Below are positions 50,062 to 59,035 of a stretch of 64,000 nt of DNA, piece after piece. Position 1 is the first letter of the stretch; the number at the start of each line of letters is the position of its first letter. The position numbers were made by a program, and so were the translations under genes. This stretch comes from Desulfosporosinus fructosivorans (GTDB lineage: Bacteria > Bacillota > Desulfitobacteriia > Desulfitobacteriales > Desulfitobacteriaceae): contig NZ_SPQQ01000001.1 in assembly GCF_004766045.1 (NCBI RefSeq), forward strand, positions 310,001 through 374,000, given 5' to 3'. The notes beneath the pieces were generated by a model. It was given only the letters and a program-made list of their open reading frames with translations. It did no database searches and was not told the DNA's origin.

Positions 50062-51066
50062 ATGAACTACATTATATTTGGCGGAACCGGCTTCATCGGA
50101 ACCCATCTGATTAATCTACTCAAAGCAGAAGCAGTGAACCCCGACGATAAAATCTATGCCCTTGATATTGTCATGCCAGGTGAGGAAGGCGTTGTCCCTG
50201 GGGTTGTAGAGAAGATCGAGTGTGTTGAGTATGTACGCTGTGATGTTCGGAAACCCATTGATTTCGATATCACGACAACAACAGATGATATCATCTTCAA
50301 CTTCGCTGCAGTTCATCGCACTCCTGGTCATCCGGATTACGAGTACTTTGAAACGAACCTTTATGGTGCGGAAAATGTGACGGCGTTTGCCGTGGAGCAT
50401 GGCATCACAAAAATCCTGTTTACCAGTTCTATTGCGCCATATGGGGCAGCAGAGGAATTCAAAGAAGAGACCACACTACCCACCCCCAATACCGCCTATG
50501 GCATCAGCAAACTTGTCGCAGAAAAGATTCACGAGAAATGGCAGGCAGGAGGCCCGAAGCGCGAACTCACCATTGTTCGCCCCGGCGTTGTTTACGGTAA
50601 AGGAGAGCATGGGAACTTTACCCGTCTGTATTGGGGACAGAGGAAGCACTATTTCTTCTATCCTGGTCGCAAGGATACGGTGAAGGCGTGCATCTATGTG
50701 AAAGAACTTGTCCGCTTCATGAAGTATCGAATGATTGATAACGATTTTCCGGGAGTGGACGTTTTCAACAGCACCTTTGAGCCAGCCTACAACATGGAGC
50801 AGATTTGCAGCGAGATGCAAAAAGCAACGGACATGAAGCGTTTTGTCCCATTGATTCCTGGATGGATACTAATGACTGCTGCCGTTTGTCTGGTTCCGTT
50901 TGGTGGGATGAAGTTGGGGCTCCACCCTGCGCGTGTAAAGAAGCTGATGATTTCCACTAATATCTGCGGCAAAAAGTTAGCTGCCAGCGGATACAAGTTC
51001 TATTACACCTTTGAGGAAACGTTGAGAGATTGGTTTGAGGATTGTGGCAGAGAAGGGTTGGAATGA
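50062..51066 (+). CDS. NAD-dependent epimerase/dehydratase (SDR)
   Basis: The 334-residue extended SDR has the GGTGFIGTHL nucleotide motif, FNFAAVHRTPGHPDYEYFE, LFTSSIAPYG and the catalytic YGISK. It is probably a nucleotide-sugar epimerase or dehydratase of the polysaccharide cassette; the substrate is not evident. A hydrophobic stretch near residue 270 (PGWILMTAAVCLVPFGG) is unusual for the class. GGAG lies upstream (caaggagtaaaaaag). Confidence 0.8.
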   Translation: MNYIIFGGTGFIGTHLINLLKAEAVNPDDKIYALDIVMPGEEGVVPGVVEKIECVEYVRCDVRKPIDFDITTTTDDIIFNFAAVHRTPGHPDYEYFETNLYGAENVTAFAVEHGITKILFTSSIAPYGAAEEFKEETTLPTPNTAYGISKLVAEKIHEKWQAGGPKRELTIVRPGVVYGKGEHGNFTRLYWGQRKHYFFYPGRKDTVKACIYVKELVRFMKYRMIDNDFPGVDVFNSTFEPAYNMEQICSEMQKATDMKRFVPLIPGWILMTAAVCLVPFGGMKLGLHPARVKKLMISTNICGKKLAASGYKFYYTFEETLRDWFEDCGREGLE

Positions 51067-51090
51067 TTATACACAAGTGCCAGCGCAAAT

Positions 51091-51156
51091 ATGTTTTATA
51101 AAAATAGAAACGGTGCGACTGTTTATTTAGATGAGGATATATTGGGGCAATTTTGA
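51091..51156 (+). pseudogene. Short coding remnant (21 codons)
   Basis: The frame MFYKNRNGATVYLDEDILGQ reads like the inside of a protein rather than chance, but has no ribosome binding site and stops after 21 codons. It may be a scrap of a lost gene between the SDR and glycosyltransferase genes. Confidence 0.2.
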
Positions 51157-51225
51157 GAAGAGTGTCTAATCGTTGTTGAATATATGATTGAATCGATATT
51201 ATCTAAAATGAAAGGTATAAAGGTT

Positions 51226-52080
51226 ATGAAAGTTGATATTGTGTGCCCATTGTATTTGGCAGAAGATTACATTGAAGGCTTTCTGGAAAGATTACAGCGT
51301 CAAAAGAACGTTGAAATAGACAATGTGATTTTCCCAATTACTGAAGAAGGGAGTGTGGCGGAAGTTGCAAATAAAATATCTAAGGCGGGGTACCGGTACT
51401 TCCTTTTAAGTAAAGATGCATTTTCACATAGCTTGACACGCGAAAAAGCAATTTTTGAGTATTGTGAAAATGACATTGTTATTATGATGTCACAGGACGT
51501 CATTTTGCTGGATGATTACTGCTTGTTTGAGTTGGCAAGTCATGTAACATCTGAGGTTGTCTATGCATATGGGCGACAAATATGTTCTAAGAAAACGATT
51601 GAGCATTACACACGACTGAAGAACTACAGCGAAGCATCATCAGTAGTTACGAAAGCGGATATCGAAAGATTACAGATCAAAGCGTTTGGTTCATCGGATG
51701 CGTTTGCGGCCTATTATCGACCCGCATTTTTGCGGCTGAACAGCTATGATAATATCCACATGATGTTCAATGAGGATATGTATTATGCAAAAAAGATTTT
51801 GGAAGCAGGTTACAAGAAGGCATATGTTGCAACGGCGGTTGTGGAGCATTCTCATAAGCTGACACTCAATCAGCTTTATAAACGTTATTATGCTACCGGA
51901 GAATGGTTTAAGGAACACAGAGAGTTTGATAACTATAAAACAACTGACACAGGATTACAACTTGCTATCTTTGTGTTTAAGGCAGCGATAAAGGATTTCA
52001 ATGTTCCAGTCTTGATTCGTTTTGTACCTGATATGCTTTCTCGGTATTTGGGCATGAGAAACGGGAAAATGCATAATTAA
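51226..52080 (+). CDS. Glycosyltransferase, family 2 (rhamnosyltransferase-like)
   Basis: The protein of about 284 residues starts MKVDIVCPLYLAEDYIEGFL, a GT-A fold opening, has the variable DAFSHSLTREKAI segment typical of rhamnosyltransferases, MMSQDVILLDD (DxD-like), and a later FNEDMYYAKKILEAGYK catalytic segment. It likely adds one sugar of the repeat unit at the membrane. The ATG at 51226 follows AAAGGTATAAAGG; the frame can be opened at 51184. Confidence 0.85.
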   Translation: MKVDIVCPLYLAEDYIEGFLERLQRQKNVEIDNVIFPITEEGSVAEVANKISKAGYRYFLLSKDAFSHSLTREKAIFEYCENDIVIMMSQDVILLDDYCLFELASHVTSEVVYAYGRQICSKKTIEHYTRLKNYSEASSVVTKADIERLQIKAFGSSDAFAAYYRPAFLRLNSYDNIHMMFNEDMYYAKKILEAGYKKAYVATAVVEHSHKLTLNQLYKRYYATGEWFKEHREFDNYKTTDTGLQLAIFVFKAAIKDFNVPVLIRFVPDMLSRYLGMRNGKMHN

Positions 52081-52128
52081 AGCGTTGTTAATTGCTGTGC
52101 GCTTGTTCTTTTGGAGGAATATGAAAAA

Positions 52129-53340
52129 ATGAGGCTGTTAGTTATTCAGGAACAACATTTTACCCGGATGCCCAATGGGGAAGTATGGGTGGATGTTCAA
52201 TCCAATCAAAGGTTCTGGGACAGATATTTGAATGTATTTGAAGAAATCGTCGTGTGCGCGAGATTCAACAAGTGCGAAGATTATGATACAGATGGCTTGA
52301 TGCGTTCTGATCGGGACAGAGTGTCTTTTGTCGAACTGCCCAATTACCGGGGTGTCGGTGGTCTCATTAAGAACTATTCGCAGGTTTCAGAAACAATCAA
52401 GCGTGCAATCAGACAATGTGATTGCGTGATTTTCCGTGCGCCGAGTCCGATTTCCATGGTTGCGTATCCGTTGATAAAAAAGAGCAAAAAGCCGTTTGCA
52501 GTGGAGATTATGAATAATCCAGCGACGCAGTATTCCAAGCAGTCGATGAGTCATATTTTGCAGCCTCTGATATTAAACATTGTTGTAAACCAAACCAAGG
52601 ATATGTGTCTCAAGGCGAACGGTGTGTCGTATGTAACCGAACGGACGCTACAGGAACTATATCCCAGCACGGCTCAACTGAAGGGTGAAAGCAAAAGTTT
52701 CTTTGAGGGGAGCTATTCTACGATTCGGTTAGACCAGGAAAATTACTGCTATTTGTATGTAGCAGACATTAAGGTGAGACCTGATCCATTCACATTTATC
52801 AATGCGGGAATGATGAACGATAATCGCAAAGGGCAAGACATCTTCATTGAGGCTTTAAGCATCCTGCATCAGCGCGGTTATAACGTGAAAGGAATCCTAG
52901 TCGGCGAAGGGCTCCTGCGTCAGGAATTCGAGCAACTCGGCGTACGCCTTGGCATACGAGACCGGCTTGACTTCGTTGGTTGGAAAGTTGGCTATGCAGA
53001 TGTTCAAAAAGAACTACAACGAGCAAAAATTGCTGTCTTTGCCTCTTATGGAGAAGGTCTGCCCAGATCAATGATAGAGGCAATGGCAAATGGATTGCTC
53101 TGCTTTGGAACTAAAATTGATGGCATTGTTGAATTGCTTGACGATGACCTGCTGGTGAAAGAATTTTCCGGAGAAGCCTTTGCAAACAAGATTGAACCAT
53201 TTTTATCTGACTGGAGTTGTGTAGAGCCAATTCGTAATAAGCTGTATGAAAGATCTAAAAAGTATGAATATACAATACTGGAAACAAAGAGAAATGAGTT
53301 TTATAAAAAACTACGAGAAGTTGCAGCAAATGGCGGATGA
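52129..53340 (+). CDS. Glycosyltransferase, family 4 type
   Basis: The protein of about 403 residues has the GT-B C-terminal segment: AGMMNDNRKGQDIFIEAL, ILVGEGLLRQEFEQL, VGWKVGYADVQKEL and the EX7E-like FASYGEGLPRSMIEAMANG. The ATG at 52129 is in frame behind GGAGGAA; an ATG at 52121 is out of frame and meets a stop at once. Part of the polysaccharide cassette. Confidence 0.87.
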   Translation: MRLLVIQEQHFTRMPNGEVWVDVQSNQRFWDRYLNVFEEIVVCARFNKCEDYDTDGLMRSDRDRVSFVELPNYRGVGGLIKNYSQVSETIKRAIRQCDCVIFRAPSPISMVAYPLIKKSKKPFAVEIMNNPATQYSKQSMSHILQPLILNIVVNQTKDMCLKANGVSYVTERTLQELYPSTAQLKGESKSFFEGSYSTIRLDQENYCYLYVADIKVRPDPFTFINAGMMNDNRKGQDIFIEALSILHQRGYNVKGILVGEGLLRQEFEQLGVRLGIRDRLDFVGWKVGYADVQKELQRAKIAVFASYGEGLPRSMIEAMANGLLCFGTKIDGIVELLDDDLLVKEFSGEAFANKIEPFLSDWSCVEPIRNKLYERSKKYEYTILETKRNEFYKKLREVAANGG

Positions 53341-53448
53341 GATTCTGTGAAATATCGTTTTTAGCGAGAAATGATCTAAGTTCTGATTTGCAAAGTTGCA
53401 TGGTGATTATGTTGAAAACTTAAAAGGATTTTGGGAAGGAATTTTATT

Positions 53449-54729
53449 ATGTGGTTGCTGATACTTTTTTCATTTGTGATCTGCTTATTTACCTGTGTGA
53501 CTAATAAGCAGATAAAATATCACCCGGTAATTCTGTTTAACGGAGTATGGCTTGTGATATTTATTCTTTACAAGATCGACTACTTAAACTTTACCATATT
53601 AACTGATCACTCAATTGCTATCTTATTAATAATGATATTTTTCTTTCCTCTTGGTGTTTTGCTAGGATTAAAAAATAGATACAGAGTAAAAAGACATGGC
53701 AGACTAAGTTATGTTATGAGTACTTACGAGTTTAGAGAGAAATTATTTTGGGCTCTGTGTATTCTGGCAAGCATAGTCATGTTGATTGATGAATTAACTA
53801 TTATTATAAGGCTAATTCAGGGAGCGTCCTTTTATGATATTATGAGGGATGCATCAGGGAAAGGAACGGTAGAAATCTCTGGATCACTCCAAGTGCTTCT
53901 ATACTTATTTGTTGTATATCCAGTTTCTTATTTGGTATCACCTATTTGTGCAGTCAAGTTCATTAACGGAAGTCAGAATAAATACCGTTATTTGGCTATT
54001 AATCTTATAATTGTTGCTTTGTCTGTTGCTCATCATGGCGGGAGAAAAATGCTCTTTTTATTTGGCATAAGCTATATATTGGCGTATCTTATATATGGAA
54101 AAAAAGCGCAGACAAGCCGAAAAACAAAATGGTTTGTGGTGATAATACTGGTACTGTTAGTGGTCATAATGAATGAGATTTCTGTCTCGCGTGGAATTGA
54201 TGATGTTGGTACATCCTTCTACGCTTATTTAACATGTTCACCGTCATTGATGCAGACCTATCTATCAAGTTCAATTGTCTCATCTCAGCGACTTTTTGGC
54301 TTTTTCTCGTTTAATGGATTTGTCTATCCTATAATGATCTTGCCTAATTATTTAGGCATCAAGTCACCTGCTATTTATCAGACAACGCAAACAGTTCGGT
54401 TCTTTATAGAAAATAGCTATGTTCCTATCGGAGGGTATTCACATAATATGAATGCGTTTTTACCGGTGGGGGCTTATTTCTATGTGGATGGTGGATTTGC
54501 TTTTGAAATAATTGGAATGGTATTATATGGAATGCTGGCCGGATACCTGTATAAAAAAGTGCTAAAGAATAGAGATGAATATAACTGTTCACTATACATT
54601 TTTGTTTGTATTGGGTTAATATTATCTTTTGCAAGATTTTATTTTACATCATATGCATATGCATTCGCATTTTTGTATGTTTGCTTCTTGTTTAAGAAAA
54701 GGGATAACTTGGTTGATAATAAACGATGA
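53449..54729 (+). CDS. Wzy-like polysaccharide polymerase
   Basis: The protein of about 426 residues has ten or more membrane segments and a long extracytoplasmic stretch near 285-345 (SSSIVSSQRLFGFFSFNGF; YVPIGGYSHNMNAF), a layout typical of O-antigen/oligosaccharide repeat-unit polymerases. Sequence is too variable for a firm symbol. GGGAAGGAA precedes the ATG at 53449. AT-rich codon use is unlike the genes before 49 kb. Confidence 0.8.
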   Translation: MWLLILFSFVICLFTCVTNKQIKYHPVILFNGVWLVIFILYKIDYLNFTILTDHSIAILLIMIFFFPLGVLLGLKNRYRVKRHGRLSYVMSTYEFREKLFWALCILASIVMLIDELTIIIRLIQGASFYDIMRDASGKGTVEISGSLQVLLYLFVVYPVSYLVSPICAVKFINGSQNKYRYLAINLIIVALSVAHHGGRKMLFLFGISYILAYLIYGKKAQTSRKTKWFVVIILVLLVVIMNEISVSRGIDDVGTSFYAYLTCSPSLMQTYLSSSIVSSQRLFGFFSFNGFVYPIMILPNYLGIKSPAIYQTTQTVRFFIENSYVPIGGYSHNMNAFLPVGAYFYVDGGFAFEIIGMVLYGMLAGYLYKKVLKNRDEYNCSLYIFVCIGLILSFARFYFTSYAYAFAFLYVCFLFKKRDNLVDNKR

Positions 54730-54766
54730 GTAGTCTTTGCTTATTGAAGAATTTGGAGGATTTTGT

Positions 54767-55921
54767 ATGAGCTCAGCAAGAGTTATAGCACTATACCTGC
54801 CTCAATTTCATCCGGTGAAAGAGAATGATGAGATTTGGGGTAAAGGATTTACTGAATGGACAAATGTCGCAAAAGCACGTCCTCAATTTAAGGGGCATTA
54901 TCAGCCGCAAATCCCGTCTGAATTAGGTTTTTATGATTTGAGGATGGAAGAAACTAGAGTGGCACAGGCAGAGCTTGCCAAACAATATGGCATTGAGGGC
55001 TTCTGTTATTGGCATTATTGGTTCGGAGATGGTAAGCGCATATTGGAGATGCCTTTTCAGAAGGTGGTAGAATCGCATAAACCAGATTTCCCATTTTGCC
55101 TTGCATGGGCCAATCATTCATGGTCAACTAAAACGTGGAATGATGCAAAAAAAACGGCTACAGATACTGAGTTTTTGACGCAGCAGTATTTAGGCGTTGA
55201 GGACTATACTGCGCATTTTAATGCAGTGCTACCGGCATTTCTAGATGATAGATATATCAGAGTCGAGGGGAAACCATTATTTGCAATATTTGACCACAAT
55301 GCAATCCCTGCATCAGAGCTAATCAGTTTTATGGATGTTTGGAATCGTTTGGCCAAGAAAAATGGAATACCAGGAATTCATTTTGTTGCTCGTGTTGAGA
55401 GCGTTTCTCAATTGAGCGACTCAGATGCGAAAGAACGACTGAAAGGCAAGTATGCTGAATATTATGACCATTGTCTCCAAATGGGTTTTGACGCAGTATG
55501 GTCAAATAATATGAGACGGGCTGAAATACTTGCTAGAGGGTACAATAGAATGTGGCTGAAGCGTGCTTTGTACCATGGGCTGAAGCTTCGTATGACCGAC
55601 CGCTATAAGTATAAGGACATAATAGAGAACTTTTATACTGAAGCTGACAAACAGGAACAAATCTATCCTATGATGGTTCCCAGATGGGATAAAACCCCTC
55701 GCCAAGGTAATCACGCAACAATTTATTATGATGGTACACCGGAGCTGTTTAAGCAACATGTAAAGGATGCAATCAGTGTCGTAAAAAATAAACAGCCTGA
55801 GCATCGAATCGTATTTTTGCAGGCATGGAATGAGTGGGGCGAAGGGAACTACATGGAGCCAGACATTCGGTTTGGAAGAGCCTACTTAGAGGCACTGAAA
55901 GAGGCATTGAGTGAGGAGTAA
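54767..55921 (+). CDS. WbsX-like glycosyltransferase (GH99-like domain)
   Basis: The 384-residue protein has the family marks: IALYLPQFHPVKENDEIWGKGFTEW, GFCYWHYWF, FCLAWANHSWS, MMVPRWDKTPR and LQAWNEWGEGNYMEPD. Such proteins occur widely in O-antigen and capsule clusters; they have a GH99-like fold and are thought to transfer sugars. GGAGGA precedes the ATG at 54767. It overlaps or abuts the next gene. Confidence 0.88.
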   Translation: MSSARVIALYLPQFHPVKENDEIWGKGFTEWTNVAKARPQFKGHYQPQIPSELGFYDLRMEETRVAQAELAKQYGIEGFCYWHYWFGDGKRILEMPFQKVVESHKPDFPFCLAWANHSWSTKTWNDAKKTATDTEFLTQQYLGVEDYTAHFNAVLPAFLDDRYIRVEGKPLFAIFDHNAIPASELISFMDVWNRLAKKNGIPGIHFVARVESVSQLSDSDAKERLKGKYAEYYDHCLQMGFDAVWSNNMRRAEILARGYNRMWLKRALYHGLKLRMTDRYKYKDIIENFYTEADKQEQIYPMMVPRWDKTPRQGNHATIYYDGTPELFKQHVKDAISVVKNKQPEHRIVFLQAWNEWGEGNYMEPDIRFGRAYLEALKEALSEE

Positions 55922-55931
55922 TGATGACTAT

Positions 55932-57110
55932 ATGAAACCAAAAATATTAGTGGTTTTTCACAGCGCAAACATACAAAGCGGCGCAACAAGATCGCTGACA
56001 GATATAATGAATCACTTGATTTCAACGAAGAAGTATGATATCGAGGTCGTTTTTCCTGACTGTGCCGGAAGTGCTATAGATTACTATAAAAACAAGAATA
56101 TTTGCGTTCACACATTTCAGTATGGCAAATTGATGCAGGACTTGACTCAATCCCACTTAAAGCGGGCAATTAAATTCCCATTTTTGTGTTTTAGATATCT
56201 TTGTATGAAAAATGAAGCCAGACGGACTGCAAAAGAACTGAAAAATCAAAACATTGATATGGTGTACTCAAATACAAGTAGCGTTGTATTTGGAGGATGG
56301 CTAGGTTTGAACCTCGGATGTAAACAGATATGGCATATTCGCGAATTCAGAGTTAAGGATCACCAGATTGAATTTTTCTTGGGTGAAGATTATTTAAAGC
56401 GTTTTATCAACAAATGTGCGGATGCCGTGCTATTTGTGTCACGCAGTGTTATGGATGATCATGTTGATTTGATTGACAAAAACAAAATGGCAGTGACATA
56501 TAATAGCTATCCGGAAAGTTTTATTATGCCCAGAGACCGTTTTAACATGTCCAGAAAACTCTGCGTTTTAATTGCGGGGGATATTAAGCCAAGCAAAGGG
56601 CAGTTAGATGTGGTAATGGCTGTGGAATCCTTGCTATCAAGACATGCTAACTGTGACATTGAATTGCATTTGGCGGGCAGAAAAAGTAATAGTGATTATT
56701 ATGAAAAGATTGTACAGTTTACTAAGGAAAAACAGCTTTCTGATAGAGTTATTCTCCACGGACTGGTAAATGATATGGCTTCGTTGCGTTCTCAAATGGA
56801 CGTAGGAGTTATAGCTTCGACAAATGAAGCATTTGGCAGAACAACGATTGAGGGTATGCTGAGCATGATGGCGATGATCGGTCGTAACAGCGGAGGAACT
56901 ACCGAACAGATTAAAGATTGTGAGACAGGCCTTTTGTATGATGGAACTGTGGAAGACTTAGCAGATAAAATCTTCTGTTTATATAAGAATAGAAGCGATA
57001 TGAAAAGATATGCTCAGGCAGGATTTGAAAATAGTGTAGAACTACATACTAAGGGGAGATGCGCTCAAATCGCAGAAATTGCAATCGACAGAGTAGTACT
57101 CAATCAGTAA
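55932..57110 (+). CDS. Glycosyltransferase, family 4
   Basis: The protein of about 392 residues opens with KPKILVVFHSANIQSGATRSL and has the GT4 C-terminal part: LIAGDIKPSKGQLDVV, ELHLAGRKSNSDYYEK, LHGLVNDMASLRSQMDVG and the catalytic EAFGRTTIEGMLSMMAMIG. GAGGAG lies 13 bases before the ATG at 55932; a GTG at 55911 overlaps the previous gene and is also possible. Confidence 0.88.
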   Translation: MKPKILVVFHSANIQSGATRSLTDIMNHLISTKKYDIEVVFPDCAGSAIDYYKNKNICVHTFQYGKLMQDLTQSHLKRAIKFPFLCFRYLCMKNEARRTAKELKNQNIDMVYSNTSSVVFGGWLGLNLGCKQIWHIREFRVKDHQIEFFLGEDYLKRFINKCADAVLFVSRSVMDDHVDLIDKNKMAVTYNSYPESFIMPRDRFNMSRKLCVLIAGDIKPSKGQLDVVMAVESLLSRHANCDIELHLAGRKSNSDYYEKIVQFTKEKQLSDRVILHGLVNDMASLRSQMDVGVIASTNEAFGRTTIEGMLSMMAMIGRNSGGTTEQIKDCETGLLYDGTVEDLADKIFCLYKNRSDMKRYAQAGFENSVELHTKGRCAQIAEIAIDRVVLNQ

Positions 57111-57146
57111 GAACTGGTGGTTGGGAAGGATGGGTAATCAAAGAAA

Positions 57147-58112
57147 ATGAAGAACACACAAATACGAAATAGAGTAGAATTTCTTGATAGTACTCGTGCC
57201 TTATGTATACTTTGGATTATTGGATTTTGGCATATGGCTGAGTACGTTAAGTGGGATATCTCAGTTCCATTAACTGAAGGTGTTACGAACGGTGTGTTGG
57301 CTACATTTACTTTGATTTCTGGATATTTTCTGGGAGCGAAAAAGATTTCAGGAATAAAGGATGCTATGGCTTTCTATAAGAAACGGTTTCTTCGGTTCTA
57401 TCCATTGTTTTTTATTTCAAGTACAGCCTTTTTGTTTATTTATCTTATTTGGGATATTCAATATATAGGAAGTGTCCAACAGTATTTGTTAACGCTCTTG
57501 GGCTTGTCCTGTATAATAACACCGGCTCCGCAAACAATTTGGTTTATCAGTATGCTTATTTTATTCTATGCCTTGACACCTGTTATTAATTCAGCAAAAG
57601 GCTGTTTAAAAAAGTTTCTATACTGCGTAACTATTTTTGCTGTGTTTCAGCTATTAGATTTATTCTTATTTGATGTAGATAACAGATTGTTGCTATTTTT
57701 TCCATTCTATTGCATAGGATTATTGATAGCTAATAAAGTTAAATTTACTGACAAGATAAATTATATATATGCTATTTTTTTGTTTATTTTGTTCATAGTG
57801 ATAAGTTTATTTGAAAAACTAAACAGTCTGTATTTGGTCAAAGTTCTGATGGTCTGCGCATTTATCTTGTTTGCATTTGAATTGGGTAAAATGTGCAATA
57901 AAATCAGTTTCTGCAAAAAAACTTTGGAACGGATAAGTTACGCAAGTATGTGCGCTTATTTATTCCACAGGCAGATGTTTGGTCTGGTATATAAGCTGAT
58001 TGGAGTTTTTCCGGTATGGGCGGCTTATTTGATTATTCTGCCACTATTGATGGTTGTTTCATACTGTGTTCAGTATACATATGACAAAATTGTGATTAGC
58101 TTCGAAGAATAG
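57147..58112 (+). CDS. Acyltransferase, family 3 (membrane)
   Basis: The 321-residue protein has about nine membrane segments and the family opening VEFLDSTRALCILWIIGFWHM with the catalytic His region, then ISGYFLGAKK and FYKKRFLRFYPLFF. It likely acetylates a sugar of the exopolysaccharide from the cytoplasmic side. GGGAAGG lies upstream. It is followed by a decayed gene. Confidence 0.85.
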   Translation: MKNTQIRNRVEFLDSTRALCILWIIGFWHMAEYVKWDISVPLTEGVTNGVLATFTLISGYFLGAKKISGIKDAMAFYKKRFLRFYPLFFISSTAFLFIYLIWDIQYIGSVQQYLLTLLGLSCIITPAPQTIWFISMLILFYALTPVINSAKGCLKKFLYCVTIFAVFQLLDLFLFDVDNRLLLFFPFYCIGLLIANKVKFTDKINYIYAIFLFILFIVISLFEKLNSLYLVKVLMVCAFILFAFELGKMCNKISFCKKTLERISYASMCAYLFHRQMFGLVYKLIGVFPVWAAYLIILPLLMVVSYCVQYTYDKIVISFEE

Positions 58113-58148
58113 AAAAGCATTAAGGTTGGTAAAAAGGAGAAAGCGATA

Positions 58149-59035
58149 TGAGCAAGCTAAGTGGTTATATCAAAAATCCGACAAGTTTGTTATAACGTTA
58201 CAGGCACATAATGCACTTAACTGGGATGCCTTATAAGATGTACCTTAAGCTGGTATTTAGAGCCAGAGTCGGAAAAAGACTTGATTTAGGCAATCCAGGC
58301 TAAAAATGTATTATCGAGATCCAAGCCATACGGCGTTAGTGGACAAGCTTGAAGTAAGAAAATATGTCGAGAAAAGATAGGCGAACGATATTTGATTCAC
58401 CTGTTAGGATGCGCAGGGGGGGGGCTTTAATGAAATTGATATAAGCAGTTTACCGGACGTTTGTAATAAAATGCACGCATGACAGTGGTGGGCTGATAGT
58501 GTTTAAAGATAAGTCAAACCTGTATTTAGTTGCAGCGCAACAAAAAATCGAATAATGTATGCTGAGAAATTTCTTCTTGTATGGTAGAGTGTGGCCATAC
58601 AATGGAGTGAAACCGCGCATACTTAATCGAACAATACATGGTTGATGAATCTGGGACAGATTTAAAAGATTACAAATTTTTTTCTTTAATGGCACCCCAA
58701 AATTATGTTGGTTACATCCGAACGGAGCCGTGAGCCATGATACAAAGTTCGATTTTATTGACATGGATTTCAATCATCTGGACATAATCAATGGACACCC
58801 AAATTAAAAAATAGGATAGCAAAACCTGCAGGTTTTGAAGATGAAGAGGCTGGCTAGAGTGCTTTCTGCAGGAATGCCTCATATAAGAGTAGATTTTTAG
58901 AGTATAAATGGGAGAATTTACTTTGGAGAGTTGACTTTCTTCCATCATTGTGGTTTTGTCCCGTTCGTACCTGATGAATGCGATAGAATATTAGGAGAAT
59001 GGCTTCAGCTTCCGAGTAAACAGAGAAGTGAGAGT
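58149..59035 (+). pseudogene. Decayed TupA-like ATP-grasp gene
   Basis: An ATG behind AAAAAGGAGAAAG starts MSKLSGYIKNPTSLL and meets a stop at once. Beyond, pieces in shifting frames read as an ATP-grasp protein of the kind common in capsule clusters: DPSHTALVDKLEVRKYV, GERYLIHLLGC, FNEIDISSLPDVFVIK-like, PRILIEQYMVDESGTDLKDYKFF with changes, MDFNHLDIINGHP and, at the end, GELTFFHHCGFVPFVPDE-DRILGEWLQLP. Stops and frameshifts are spread throughout, including a run of nine G near 58419. The last part is in frame with the flippase start. Confidence 0.8.

Noticed and set aside
58931..59035. N-terminal extension of the flippase (35 codons)
   Set aside because: These residues (TFFHHCGFVPFVPDE onward) are the tail of the decayed ATP-grasp gene, not part of the flippase family, which begins at the ATG at 59036.
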